Source of the DNA: Polyangiaceae bacterium
GTDB taxonomy: Bacteria; Myxococcota_A; Polyangia; Polyangiales; Polyangiaceae
Reading direction: 5' to 3'
DNA: 64,000 nucleotides
NCBI GenBank assembly: GCA_019637265.1
Contig: JAHBVY010000002.1
Span: 496,001 to 560,000 of the forward strand
Position numbers and translations under genes: made by a program. Of the stretch, positions 1 through 8,191 are shown piece by piece (positions within the stretch are counted from its first letter, which is position 1; each line of letters starts with the position of its first letter). Below the pieces are notes generated by a model that was not told where the DNA came from, ran no database searches, and saw nothing but the letters and a program-made list of their open reading frames with translations.

Positions 1-773
1 AGCACGTCCACGTCGTCCGCGCCGAGCAAGGTGCGCACCGCCTCGCGCTCCCCCGCGTGCTCCGCCGCGTGAGTGTGAAACAGCGCGCCGCTCGCCTCCG
101 CGCGCTCGAGCGCCCCGCGGATCTGCGCCTCCGTGCAGGAGAGGATGAAGCGCGGGATCCACGCGTAGCGCACGAGCCCCGAGGGGTGCGCGTTCCAACG
201 CCGCTCGAGCTCCTCACCATCCCTCAGCGACGCCCGGGTGCTCTCCTTCAGCCGCCGCGGCACGCCCTCCCCGCGATCCATCAGGCTCTTCCCGCCGAAG
301 GTACGCATCCCTGACTTCACGCAGGCCTCGAACACCGCGTCTTGGTGGTGCACGCTGCCCAAATCCAAGATGCTGGTGACGCCGCCGAGCAGCATCTCCG
401 CGAGGCCCAGCTCGGCGCTCAGCCCCATGCTGTGCTCATCGTGCGCCGCCTCCAGCGGCCAAATCCGCTCACGGAGCCAGCTGAGGAGCGGCAAGTCGTC
501 CGCCATGCCTCGTAAGAGCACCTGACAAAGGTGCACGTGCGCCATCACCAAGCCAGGCAGCACGATCGTGTCCTTCGCGTCCACCACCTGAGCGCCCGCC
601 GAGGGCCGCACCTTGCCCACCTGCAGGATGCGATCGCCGCGCACCAGCACGTCCCCTTGGAGCACGCGATCTTCGTCATCACAGGTGACGATCGTCGCGC
701 CCCTCAAGAGCAGCTCGGGCGCTGAAGCCGTAGCGGAGCCACGCCGCGCCTGCTCGGACGCTGACGCCTTCAC
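1..773 (-). CDS. MtaD/SsnA-type amidohydrolase, C-terminus cut off by window edge
   Basis: Minus-strand reading gives a metal-dependent amidohydrolase of the 5-methylthioadenosine/S-adenosylhomocysteine deaminase and guanine deaminase group. A small N-terminal beta domain (LLLRGATIVTCDDEDRVL) leads into the metal motif GLVMAHVHL, then a LRGMADDLPLLSWL stretch typical of the group, and HTHAAEH, which should hold further metal and substrate ligands. The last metal-binding residues lie beyond base 1. The start is uncertain: GTG at 773 is used here, GTG at 827 is also in frame, and both give an N-terminal extension compared with the family. It lies about 95 bases downstream of a purine nucleoside phosphorylase on the same strand, so deamination of an adenosine-like nucleoside followed by phosphorolysis is a reasonable inference. 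Confidence 0.85.
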   Translation of the reverse strand, partial: MKASASEQARRGSATASAPELLLRGATIVTCDDEDRVLQGDVLVRGDRILQVGKVRPSAGAQVVDAKDTIVLPGLVMAHVHLCQVLLRGMADDLPLLSWLRERIWPLEAAHDEHSMGLSAELGLAEMLLGGVTSILDLGSVHHQDAVFEACVKSGMRTFGGKSLMDRGEGVPRRLKESTRASLRDGEELERRWNAHPSGLVRYAWIPRFILSCTEAQIRGALERAEASGALFHTHAAEHAGEREAVRTLLGADDVDV

Positions 774-822
774 GGAGCTTTGCTGCTTCGGCTCGGGCTG
801 AGCAGGCGTCTTTGCAGCGCCG

Positions 823-845
823 CGCACCGTCTTGCCAAACCCCCA
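823..845 (-). repeat. Dispersed G-rich repeat, TTTGGCA type
   Basis: On the minus strand this reads GGGGGTTTGGCAAGACGGTG. It lies just upstream of, and partly within, the possible N-terminal extension of the amidohydrolase gene. Confidence 0.6.
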
Positions 846-868
846 ATCCCCGATCGTGCGGCGCCTAT

Positions 869-1744
869 TCACGCCCTCTCACCTGCTCCGCTATTTTCCG
901 CGCGGACAAGCGCGCCGGCGCCCTCCACCCACGCCGCCAGCACGCCGGTGAAGGCGCCCCGCACGCGATCGGCCACCTCCTTCACCTCGTCGTGGCTGAG
1001 CTCGCCGCCGAGCCCCGCCGCCAAGTTCGTGATGCAGCTGAGCGCGCCCACGCGCACCCCACGGTGACGCAGCGCGATCACCTCGGGCACCGTGCTCATC
1101 CCCACCGCGTCAGCTCCCAGCGTGCGCAGCATGCGCACCTCAGCCGGCGTCTCGTAGCTCGGGCCCAGCACCGCGGCATACACCCCCTCGCGCAGCTCCA
1201 CGCTGGAGGCCTGCGCCGCCGCGCGCGCCAGCTGACACAGCTCCGGATCGTAAGCGCGGCTCATGTCAGGGAAGCGGGGGAACGGCTCCACGTTGGGGCC
1301 AATCAACGGGTTATTTCCCATCAGGTTCAGGTGATCGACGATCAGCATCAGATCACCCGCGCGAAACCCCTGTTTGATTCCGCCCGCCGCGTTCGTGATC
1401 AATACCGCGCGGCAACCCAGCTCCGCGAGCAGGCGCACCCCGAACACCACCGACGAGAACGCGTGCCCCTCGTACGCATGCACGCGCCCCTGTAGACAGG
1501 CAACCTGCGTTTCTCCGACGCGCCCCAGGCACAGGTTCCCCGCGTGCCCCGCCACGGTCGACTCCGCGAAATGCGGGATGCTCGCGTACGGCAGCCGCGT
1601 GAGCCCCTCCAGCGTGTCGCCGAACGCGCCGAGCCCCGAGCCGAGCACCACCCCCACCTCGGGCCGCGTCGTCACCGCGCCGAGCACCCGCTCCTTCGCC
1701 TCGCTCAGCTGCTTCGCTTCGTCCTTCGTCGCACCTTGCTGCAT
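869..1744 (-). CDS. Purine nucleoside phosphorylase, trimeric type
   Basis: Phosphorolysis of inosine/guanosine-type nucleosides to free base and ribose-1-phosphate in the cytoplasm. The 291-residue product has the hallmarks of the trimeric family in order: GSGLG near residues 35-39 (phosphate), a His within TVAGHAG, TNAAGG near 117-122, GPSYETPAE near 194-202, and GMSTVPE near 215-221 (purine site). The ATG at 1744 is chosen because CAGGA sits about 7 bases upstream and the length then matches the family; an in-frame start at 1858 would add 38 Arg-rich residues with no counterpart. It lies upstream of the deaminase gene on the same strand, suggesting a small purine-salvage operon. Confidence 0.93.
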   Translation of the reverse strand: MQQGATKDEAKQLSEAKERVLGAVTTRPEVGVVLGSGLGAFGDTLEGLTRLPYASIPHFAESTVAGHAGNLCLGRVGETQVACLQGRVHAYEGHAFSSVVFGVRLLAELGCRAVLITNAAGGIKQGFRAGDLMLIVDHLNLMGNNPLIGPNVEPFPRFPDMSRAYDPELCQLARAAAQASSVELREGVYAAVLGPSYETPAEVRMLRTLGADAVGMSTVPEVIALRHRGVRVGALSCITNLAAGLGGELSHDEVKEVADRVRGAFTGVLAAWVEGAGALVRAENSGAGERA

Positions 1745-2044
1745 GCGCGCATCCTGACGCGACCCCGCCGCCCTTGGAAGCACGCGCTCAGTCGGCAGCG
1801 TCGCAGGCCGGCCCAGCTCCCGAGTCGCCCCGCGGCGTTCTCGAGCCCTCACCGTCACACCTTAGGCACGCCAAGGTAGGCTAGACCGGACGGCCGACCT
1901 TCTCTGGCCGTCGCCTCCAGCTACCTCTTCTTCGGGTGGCGCGGTGCGCCCTTTCGCTGGACGGCGAGGGCTGCGCTGCTATGGTGCCGGCCCTTCCGCT
2001 GGACTCCCAGCTCACTGTTTTAGCTCACGTGGAGCACCCCCTCG

Positions 2045-2380
2045 ATGGCCACCAAGTTCGCTGAGTTCCTACAGACCCAGAAGATCGACCCCCGGCGTCT
2101 GATCGCCTCCAGCCGTCAGATCGAGCGGCTGCGCCCCGAAGATCGCGCTGCTCGGCTCTTGGCGCGCAGGAACCGTAAGAAGGAGTCGTCCGATGACGAG
2201 GGCGCCGATGGCGAGAAGGCCAAGCGACGCTCCGGGCGCACCATCACCCCGCGTCTCATCACGGGCGCGCAGAGCGGTAAGGCCGTGTCCGGCTCCGCCA
2301 AGACGCGCCTCTTGCGCGCGGTGAACCGCCTGCTCGAGCAGCGCAAGCAAGATCCGGTCGACCTCCGCGCGCTGTTCTGA
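2045..2380 (+). CDS. Small basic protein of unknown function
   Basis: A 111-residue cytoplasmic protein that I do not recognise. It opens with MATKFAEFLQTQKIDPRRL, has an Arg-rich helix, a short acidic linker (SSDDEGADGE), then a basic half rich in Lys, Arg, Ser and Thr with no signal peptide or membrane segment. The charge pattern would suit a nucleic-acid or ribosome-associated protein, but that is only inference. It is monocistronic: a Rho-independent terminator begins 49 bases after the stop. The last 15 bases of the gene plus the next 4 recur as a direct repeat at 2493-2511. Confidence 0.75.
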   Translation: MATKFAEFLQTQKIDPRRLIASSRQIERLRPEDRAARLLARRNRKKESSDDEGADGEKAKRRSGRTITPRLITGAQSGKAVSGSAKTRLLRAVNRLLEQRKQDPVDLRALF

Positions 2381-2511
2381 GCGCCACCCGTGGGGGGCCT
2401 GTGGGTGCCCTTTCACGCTGCCTCATGAGGGCACCCCTTGTGGGTGCCTTTTTCGCGTTCCCTCATCGTCAGGGCACCCCATGGACGCCCTTCGCGCGCT
2501 GTTCTGAGCGC
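2366..2511 (+). repeat. 19-bp direct repeat of the gene end, 127 bases apart
   Basis: CGCGCGCTGTTCTGAGCGC occurs at 2366-2384, overlapping the stop codon of the small basic protein, and again at 2493-2511. The block between carries four GGGTGCC/GGGCACC segments, so a local duplication is likely. Confidence 0.8.
2430..2453 (+). terminator. Rho-independent terminator
   Basis: GGCACCC (2430-2436) pairs perfectly with GGGTGCC (2442-2448) across a 5-base loop and is followed by TTTTT. It should end transcription of the 111-residue gene before the sigma factor. An upstream GGGTGCCCT (2403-2411) and a downstream AGGGCACCCC (2471-2480) could pair instead, which would break the terminator. Confidence 0.85.
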
Positions 2512-2605
2512 TGGTAGGGCATCCTCGTGATGCCTCCGCGTGACCTCACTGCGCTCGAGGCGCCGGCGATTGAATGCGCCTGGTTGAGCGCGCAACGGAG
2601 CGGGG

Positions 2606-3331
2606 ATGGGCACTGCCGGCGTCGCCTCCTGCGAGTGGTTGGACGCCCGTGTGCCAGCGCCGACGCCGCCCGTGGCTTGCGCTCGCCGGTCAGGCTCGCA
2701 AGCTACTCGTCGGGTGCCGGGCGGTGAGGATGTCGTAGCGCGCGCGAGAGCGGGGGATCCGCGCGCCTTCCAGCAGCTGTTCCGGCTGCATCGTCAGGCC
2801 GTGGCGCGCCTCGCGGCGCGCATGCTGGGGCCCGCGCAGCGGAGCGAGGTGGAGGACCTGGTGCAGGAGGTGTTCCTGCAGGTGCACCGGAGCCTCGCTG
2901 AGTTCCGTGGTCAAGCGAAGTTCACCACCTGGCTCTACCGCATCACGCTGAACGTCGCGCTGATGCACCGCCGCGCGCGGCTCTCACGGCCTCAGTACGC
3001 GGAGGAGGAGCAAGGCTTCACCACGGCGGATGGCGCGCCGCTGCCCGACGAACAAACCGCGCGGAACCGCCGGGTGCGCGCGTTCCACGCCCTGCTGAAT
3101 CGGCTGAGCGACAAGAAGCGCGAGGTCTTCATCCTGCATGAGCTGGAGGGCATGACGCCGAGCGACATCAGCGAGCTGGTGGGCGCACCGGTGCTCACCG
3201 TGCGCACGCGGCTCTTCTACGCACGCCAGGAGCTGGCGGCGCTAATCGCGCAAGATCCAGCGCTGGAGAGCCTGGCCGCAGGCTTCGAGCGGCGCCCCCG
3301 CGCGCGCAGCAGCGAGAGGAGCCCCGCGTGA
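2606..3331 (+). CDS. ECF-type RNA polymerase sigma factor
   Basis: A group 4 (extracytoplasmic function) sigma factor. Region 2 is clear: an ARAGDPRAFQQLFRLH helix, then DLVQEVFLQVHRSL and FTTWLYRITLNVALMHRR, which contact core polymerase and the -10 element. After a variable linker, region 4 runs from LNRLSDKKREVFILHELEGM through DISELVGAPVLTVRTRL, a helix-turn-helix for -35 recognition. ATG 2606 is preceded by GGAG, but the first 36 residues are not sigma-like and GTG 2714 is a possible real start. Its stop overlaps the start of the FecR-type gene by 4 bases (GTGA), so the pair is translationally coupled; the partner probably controls it. Confidence 0.92.
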   Translation: MGTAGVASCEWLDARVPAPTPPVACARRSGSQATRRVPGGEDVVARARAGDPRAFQQLFRLHRQAVARLAARMLGPAQRSEVEDLVQEVFLQVHRSLAEFRGQAKFTTWLYRITLNVALMHRRARLSRPQYAEEEQGFTTADGAPLPDEQTARNRRVRAFHALLNRLSDKKREVFILHELEGMTPSDISELVGAPVLTVRTRLFYARQELAALIAQDPALESLAAGFERRPRARSSERSPA

Positions 3332-4614
3332 CGCGCCGCGTGAATGATGGAGAGCCTGGGCGTGAGGCGCTTGAAGGCAGTGACGCTGACTTACGGCATG
3401 AGGCACCTGAGTACAGTGTCGCTGACCTACGGCACGAGGCGCACAGCGACACACACGACAGTAACGCTGACTTACAGCGCGAAGCCCCAGAAGACAGTGA
3501 CACTGACCCACAGCGCGAAGCGCCGGACCTCGACGCGCGCTTCCCCAGCCTCGACCCTTGGGTCGCCGCGCTGAAGCACGAGCCCGCGCTGGAGCTCGAC
3601 TGGGACTCTGTCGAGCTGAGGCTGCTCACGGAGCTACGAACCCCCGAAAAAACAGCCCCCCGCTCGCGCTGGCTCCGCCCGGCCGTCGCCCTCTCGCTGG
3701 CGGCCGTGCTGCTCCTCGCGTTGGGCTACGCGCTGCGCCCCTCACCTATCGTCAGTCCGCCTACCGAGCTGGTGCAGCGTCAGCCGCTGCAGGGGGAGTC
3801 GCTGGCGCTCGGGCAGCTGCTGGAGGCTGGTGAAGAGCCGCTCCACGTCACGCACCCGGGGCTCGCCGATTGGACGCTCGAGCGCATCCATTTTGCGCAT
3901 GAGAATGCAGAGCGAGCGGGCGCCGCGCCCGCAGAACGTTCAGGCGCTGACCGCGCGGCGCGCGCGCGCCTCGTCACGGCGCACCCACGGGTGACGCTGA
4001 GCCTCGAGCAGGGGAGCGTGAGCGCGGTGGTGGTCCCTGGCTCCGCCGAAGAGCGCTTCGTGGTGGTGGTGGGCGGCACCCGAGTGGTGGCGCGCGGCAC
4101 CGAGCTGCGAGTGACGCGAGGTGAAGGTGAAGTCGAGGTGGAGGTCACGCGGGGTGTGATCGCGGTGGGTCCCGCCGAGCCGCCGAATCGTGAGGCGGAG
4201 TGGGTGCTCCACGCGCCTGCCTCGGGTGTCTTCAGCCTGGATGGGGCCCGCTCCGGCACGCGCCTGGAGGGTCGCGTCATCGCGCCCACGCCGCCTCGGC
4301 CGGCTCCCAAGCCGCCTCCCCGCGCCCCCACCCCGAAGGGTGTCAGCGCCGAGCAAGCGCTCACGCGTGTCGCTCAGCTCACGCAGGCCTGCTTCGCGGA
4401 GCACACGCCCGCGCTGGGCGGCGTCCGGGTGACCGCCGAGGCCACGTTGCACATCGCCGCCGGGCCCGACGGGCGCCTGACGTGGCGCGCCACACCGCCG
4501 CTCGCCCCCGCCGTCACCGCCTGCGTCCAAGGAAAGCTCCCTCAGCTGACCATCAGCGGCGCAGCGCGTCAGGCATCCCGACGAGTGAGCCTGGGCCAGC
4601 TAACACCCGAGTGA
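3328..4614 (+). CDS. FecR-domain membrane protein, probable anti-sigma factor
   Basis: A 428-residue single-pass inner-membrane protein. Residues 1-115 are cytoplasmic and include degenerate acidic repeats with the core ADLRHEA/ADLQREA. One membrane helix lies near residues 121-139 (PAVALSLAAVLLLALGYAL). The periplasmic part carries a FecR-like beta domain (VTLSLEQGSVSAVVV, then VVVGGTRVVARGTELRVT) and a Pro-rich linker ending in a domain with two Cys. Gene order and the GTGA overlap with the sigma gene support an anti-sigma or signal-transducing role. The N-terminus lacks an obvious zinc-binding anti-sigma motif, so the mechanism of sigma binding is not visible. Confidence 0.8.
   Translation: MTRRVNDGEPGREALEGSDADLRHEAPEYSVADLRHEAHSDTHDSNADLQREAPEDSDTDPQREAPDLDARFPSLDPWVAALKHEPALELDWDSVELRLLTELRTPEKTAPRSRWLRPAVALSLAAVLLLALGYALRPSPIVSPPTELVQRQPLQGESLALGQLLEAGEEPLHVTHPGLADWTLERIHFAHENAERAGAAPAERSGADRAARARLVTAHPRVTLSLEQGSVSAVVVPGSAEERFVVVVGGTRVVARGTELRVTRGEGEVEVEVTRGVIAVGPAEPPNREAEWVLHAPASGVFSLDGARSGTRLEGRVIAPTPPRPAPKPPPRAPTPKGVSAEQALTRVAQLTQACFAEHTPALGGVRVTAEATLHIAAGPDGRLTWRATPPLAPAVTACVQGKLPQLTISGAARQASRRVSLGQLTPE
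3370..3530 (+). repeat. Degenerate tandem repeat inside the FecR-type gene
   Basis: Four imperfect units of roughly 36-45 bases share GCTGACTTACRGC.TGARGC and CAGTGACGCTGAC words. They encode the ADLRHEA-type acidic repeats of the cytoplasmic tail. Confidence 0.7.
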
Positions 4615-4719
4615 CGGCGCGAGCCAACGTCTCGCGGTGAGGCACGCGGCCAGCGCGGTCCGGCCGGCTGCTATTCGCTGCGGGGCGCGCGACGAGCGGG
4701 CAGCGCCTATATAGGTTCA

Positions 4720-4737
4720 GGGGGTTGGACGGCACCG
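4720..4737 (+). repeat. Dispersed G-rich repeat, TTGGACGGCACC type
   Basis: Exact GGGGGTTGGACGGCACCG, about 80 bases before the start of the next lipoprotein gene and in the same orientation. Confidence 0.75.
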
Positions 4738-4817
4738 AGCTGCTGCCCACCCGCGCGAAAAAAGGCATGTCGGGAAATTGCGTACAGTGTAGGTGCATCC
4801 CCTACCATTCGCATGTG

Positions 4818-5198
4818 ATGTCGAAGCTCGTCTCCGTCGCCCTCACCGCCGTCGTCTTCGCCACCGCCTGTGGCCACCCCGTCGAGCGCAAGCTCGAGGG
4901 TCGCTGGATAGGCAGCGCCGTCGAGAACTTCGACGACGACAAGCTCGCCGTGGCCACGGCGTGGGCCAAGGGCACCAGCATGGAGTTCGCGGGCTCGCAG
5001 CTCACGGTGATCATCCCGGCGGAAGATCCGCGCTCCGGCTCCTACGAGATCGTCCGCGCCCACCAGACCGACGTGTGGCTCAAGGTGGCCAGGCGCGCCG
5101 GCGGTACGGACCGCGTCCACTTCAAGATAGACGACGATCACTCCATCCGTTGGATGCTCGACGGCAGTCGCGCCATCGTGATGCGGCGCGAGCCCTGA
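4818..5198 (+). CDS. Small lipoprotein of unknown function
   Basis: A 126-residue predicted lipoprotein. ATG 4818 gives a clean export signal (MSKLVSVALTAVVFATAC) with the lipidated Cys at residue 18. The mature part begins GHPVERKLEGRWIG and alternates short hydrophobic and charged strands (FAGSQLTVIIPAE, SIRWMLDGSRAIVM), which suggests a small beta-sandwich or lipocalin-like fold. The LEGRW opening resembles periplasmic small-molecule-binding lipoproteins, but I cannot assign a family. It ends 6 bases before the next gene, so the two are probably co-transcribed. Confidence 0.75.
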   Translation: MSKLVSVALTAVVFATACGHPVERKLEGRWIGSAVENFDDDKLAVATAWAKGTSMEFAGSQLTVIIPAEDPRSGSYEIVRAHQTDVWLKVARRAGGTDRVHFKIDDDHSIRWMLDGSRAIVMRREP

Positions 5199-5204
5199 GC
5201 CTCC

Positions 5205-5852
5205 ATGGGCCCCGTCACCTCCAAGCAGCTGAGGCGCCTGGTCGAGAGCACCTGGCTCGAGCTCACCCCCTGGCTCGGCAACCGCGCCAAGCTGTTCGAG
5301 CTCCCGCACCCCGAACAGCAGGTGCTGTTCGAGCTGGGGTACAGGCTGCGCGAGAACATCCGCTCGCTCTCCAGCGACCCCAACTGGGACCGCCTCTACT
5401 TCGACGCCTCCACCGCCAGCTCACCCCTGGTGCACGCGCGCGAGGCGCCCGACCGCCGCCCGCATTTGCGCATCGAAACACGGAAGCTGCTCGGCGTGCC
5501 CCAGGCGAGCCGCGAGCACCCGGACCTCGCCATCGAGCTCGCCGTGCTGCGCGCCTGCCCGGAGCTGGTGGACTACGATGACGACGGCTACCCGCGCCTC
5601 CAACGCTGGACGCCGATCAGCATGCTGGCCCAGGGGCGCTCCCTCGACGAGAGCGTGGCGTACCTGACGCAGCTCGGCCGCCAAGGCGTGGAGGGTTACC
5701 TGTTCGTGCTCTACTCGAACCTCGCGGCGCGCGTCACCAGCGTGGACACCCGCAACATCGCCAGCTGGGCGAGCTGGCTCCCGGTGGAGGTGAACGGCGC
5801 GCGCGTGAGCGGCCTCACCTGGACCTCGAGGCACTTCAAGCCGCGCGCTTGA
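5205..5852 (+). CDS. Conserved-looking hypothetical protein
   Basis: A 215-residue soluble protein with no signal peptide or membrane helix, not recognised. It is Leu- and Arg-rich with alternating helices, and holds the acidic run LVDYDDDGYPRLQRW near its middle and two Trp pairs near the C-terminus (ASWASWLP, GLTWTSRHF). The ATG lies only 6 bases after the preceding lipoprotein stop, which argues for one transcript. Its average composition and codon use match its neighbours. Confidence 0.65.
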   Translation: MGPVTSKQLRRLVESTWLELTPWLGNRAKLFELPHPEQQVLFELGYRLRENIRSLSSDPNWDRLYFDASTASSPLVHAREAPDRRPHLRIETRKLLGVPQASREHPDLAIELAVLRACPELVDYDDDGYPRLQRWTPISMLAQGRSLDESVAYLTQLGRQGVEGYLFVLYSNLAARVTSVDTRNIASWASWLPVEVNGARVSGLTWTSRHFKPRA

Positions 5853-5895
5853 GGGCGGGCGAAACAGCGAGGCGCGCCGACAGCATGGCGCTGGC

Positions 5896-6798
5896 TCACC
5901 AATCCACCGCCACCGAGGCGCGCCACACGATGGATTCGTCGTGGCGCCCATGGAGCTCGTTCACCACCGGCACGCTGGCCCCCACCGCGAGCAGCCAGTC
6001 CGTGACGGGCTTCACCAAGAGCTCCGGTGACACGAACAGGATGGCGCCCCCCGAGTGCGGGTCGTCCATGCCGTGATGCGCCGAGCGCTGGTCGAGGCGC
6101 ACGTCGGGCCCCAAGCGCCACGCGAACCAGTCCAGTGCCTGATGCTGGAAGGCGGCGGTGCCGCGCAGTGACGCGCCCACCTCGTGGTGGCCCTCCGACT
6201 CACCGATGGGGTAGCTCGCGTTCACGCTGAAATAGAGGCTGAACGGCTGGAAGAAGTGAGCGTAAGAGACGCCGAGCAGCGCCGCCACGGTACCGAAGGT
6301 GGGCTGCGCCTCGATCGGCAAGGGCTCGCCTCGAGCGTCGTGCTCGAAGCCTGAGAGCGGCACGGTGGCACCCGGGGTGACGGCGATGAGGTGCCGCGGC
6401 ATGGGGCGATCTTTGTAAACGAAGAGCTTCGCGCGCAGCTCGAGATCGCCGAGCCCCGTGGTCTCCGCCTCCGCCCAGGTGGCGTCGCGCGTGTGACGGC
6501 GGAGGATGGGTAAGTTTCCCTGAAGAAATAGCCAGCTGGTGGGCGCCCACGCCACCTGCAGATCGAGCCGCTGCTCGGTGAGCTCGATCTCATCCACCCC
6601 GGGATCGCCCATGACATCCTCACGAGCGCTCACGCCGAGGCCGGTGCGCAGCCGGCCCGCGAACGGCTTCTCCGTGCCCATGCTCGTCAGCGTGGGATCA
6701 CCACAGCCGCACGAGGCGCAGGCGCTCGCCGGCGGTGCGATGGTGAGCGAGCCAGCTACGACGCACGCAGTACCTAGCCAAACCCCCAACCCATTCAT
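5896..6798 (-). CDS. Outer-membrane beta-barrel protein with CxxCGCGDPT motif
   Basis: A 300-residue protein with a signal peptide (ATG 6798, cleavage after PPASA near residue 26). The mature N-terminus is CASCGCGDPTLTSMG, five residues rich in Cys that could hold metal. The rest alternates aromatic-ended strands (WLFLQGNLPIL, LELRAKLFVY, FQPFSLYFSVNASYPIG, SIVWRASVAVDW), typical of a transporter-like outer-membrane barrel. The start codon lies inside a dispersed G-rich repeat, so the first residues (MNGLGVWLG) are encoded by that repeat and no ribosome site is visible. It lies downstream of a His-rich lipoprotein on the same strand; a joint role in metal handling is inferred. Confidence 0.78.
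   Translation of the reverse strand: MNGLGVWLGTACVVAGSLTIAPPASACASCGCGDPTLTSMGTEKPFAGRLRTGLGVSAREDVMGDPGVDEIELTEQRLDLQVAWAPTSWLFLQGNLPILRRHTRDATWAEAETTGLGDLELRAKLFVYKDRPMPRHLIAVTPGATVPLSGFEHDARGEPLPIEAQPTFGTVAALLGVSYAHFFQPFSLYFSVNASYPIGESEGHHEVGASLRGTAAFQHQALDWFAWRLGPDVRLDQRSAHHGMDDPHSGGAILFVSPELLVKPVTDWLLAVGASVPVVNELHGRHDESIVWRASVAVDW
6768..6788 (-). repeat. Dispersed G-rich repeat, TTTGGCA type, inside a signal peptide
   Basis: On the minus strand: GGGGGTTTGGCTAGGTACTG. It forms codons 4-10 of the barrel gene, so this copy is translated. Confidence 0.6.
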
Positions 6799-6819
6799 CA
6801 ATTGAACTGACGACTTGCC

Positions 6820-6905
6820 AGGCACCTGGGAAGGCTCCAGCCCAGTCGTTATGTTGGCTGACGACTTGCCAGGCGCCTGCGCGCGGCCAGGCGCCTGCGC
6901 GCCGC
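6820..6905 (-). repeat. Short repeats between two co-directional genes
   Basis: CTGACGACTTGCCAGGC occurs twice (from 6827 and from 6860) and GCCAGGCGCCTGCG follows again near 6889. The block fills the 137-base gap between the His-rich lipoprotein and the barrel gene. Confidence 0.65.
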
Positions 6906-6935
6906 CGAGCAGCGCGCGCGCAGCCCGAAGCGGCC

Positions 6936-7796
6936 TCAGTGCCACATCACCTCCACCGAGTCCCTGAAGTTCCTCCAGAAGCGCTGGAGCACACGGTCGC
7001 TCGTCGACTCCGCGAAGTCGATGTGATCGAACCAATGCTCGCCGTGGTGAACGATGTGAATCATCGCTTCGCGCCGGTCCTCCCCCAGCTCGAGCCGGGG
7101 CAGGTCGTAGAAGCCCTCGAACACCTCGTCCGAGCCGAGCTCCAAGAGCAGCGGCTCACTGAGCCCACCGCCGCTCACCTCGAGCGAGAGCCACAGGCTT
7201 TGCCCCACCTGGCTAGGCGCCGTGAGTCGCTCCGCGTCAGCGTCCGCCGGACCCAAGCTGTGCTGGAACGCACAGTAGGCCCCAGGCCGCAGCGCGAGCT
7301 CACCGAGCTCCCAGGGTGCGCCGCTCGGGCTCAAGAGATCCACCACGATGGGCGCCGCGAGCCGCTCGGCGGTGCCCGTGCTGTGCGCGAACGCGGGCTT
7401 CGGCGCGAGCCAGGCGCTGAAGCGCGCGGCGGCGTCCTTCACCGCGAGGCGCGCGGCGTCTCTCGACACGAAGCGTGAGGCATCTTTTACCGTATGGAAA
7501 CCTAACGAGTGGCCGTGATGAGGGTGGTCATCCGGGTTGCCCGCTCCATCACACCGATAGACCTCCAAGTGCTCCAGCACCACGAAGCCCTCCCGCAGGT
7601 GCACCTGGTAGCCCAGGTCCGTCTCGAAGCGGCGCCCCACCTCCGGCTCGAGCGAGGGCTGCTCGACGGGGGAGAGCGCCAAGGTCACGGTGATCCCTGG
7701 CTCCGTGGTGGAGCAAGCGACGGCTAGCCCCCAAGCGCTCACACCCAGCACCAAGAACGCGCTCGCGCGGCGCAGGAGTGAAGTTCGATCAGACAT
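6936..7796 (-). CDS. His-rich lipoprotein, possible metal-binding protein
   Basis: A 286-residue predicted lipoprotein (ATG 7796; signal ending WGLAVAC). The mature domain begins with a beta strand series (ITVTLALSPVEQ, GYQVHLREGFVVLEHLEVYRC). Two His clusters stand out: DHPHHGHS near the first third and HHGEHWFDHIDF near the C-terminus. Several short strands and an LRPGAYCAFQHSLG segment recall copper-binding periplasmic proteins of the MbnP kind, though I cannot prove membership. The next gene on the strand encodes a barrel with a Cys-rich N-terminus. Metal binding is inference from residue content. Confidence 0.72.
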   Translation of the reverse strand: MSDRTSLLRRASAFLVLGVSAWGLAVACSTTEPGITVTLALSPVEQPSLEPEVGRRFETDLGYQVHLREGFVVLEHLEVYRCDGAGNPDDHPHHGHSLGFHTVKDASRFVSRDAARLAVKDAAARFSAWLAPKPAFAHSTGTAERLAAPIVVDLLSPSGAPWELGELALRPGAYCAFQHSLGPADADAERLTAPSQVGQSLWLSLEVSGGGLSEPLLLELGSDEVFEGFYDLPRLELGEDRREAMIHIVHHGEHWFDHIDFAESTSDRVLQRFWRNFRDSVEVMWH

Positions 7797-8191
7797 GGCG
7801 ACTCGCGGCGTGGGGTTGGGGGTTGGCGTGGCGCAGGTGGCTCCGTGAGCCCTTCGACCGGCGCGGCGACTGAGACGCATGGTCTGCCAGGCGGCGCGCA
7901 CCCTGGCGCTCGCGTCTGCACATAGCGCGCCGTTCCTGGGTACGGGGTGCGGCGCGTGGTCACGCCTCGCACATCGAGCGCCACGAACGAGCGACCGATG
8001 GTGGGCCCCAACGAACGAGGGCAGCCCAAGCGCCGCTGCATCGCACGATATAGACAGATAATCTCACCACCATCGGATGGAAGACCGATGGGCGCTCGAG
8101 CGCCGTCAGCGAGCTGGACTGAGCGCCAGTCGTCCGCAGCGGGCGCAAGGCTTGCGTCGCAGGGCACCGCCGCCCTGCACGCGTTGCGCCG
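7797..8191. other. Intergenic region of 395 bases
   Basis: Lies between two minus-strand lipoprotein genes. Open frames here lack family features and are taken as shadows. It holds a G-rich repeat variant (GGGGTTGGGGGTTGGCGTGG near 7812) and an imperfect inverted repeat GTCAG...CTGAG at 8105-8122. No promoter is convincing. Confidence 0.6.

Noticed and set aside
812-1495. 227-residue plus-strand frame
   Set aside because: Antisense to the purine nucleoside phosphorylase, His/Arg-rich shadow.
7739-8167. 142-residue minus-strand frame
   Set aside because: No ribosome site or family features; overlaps the lipoprotein start.
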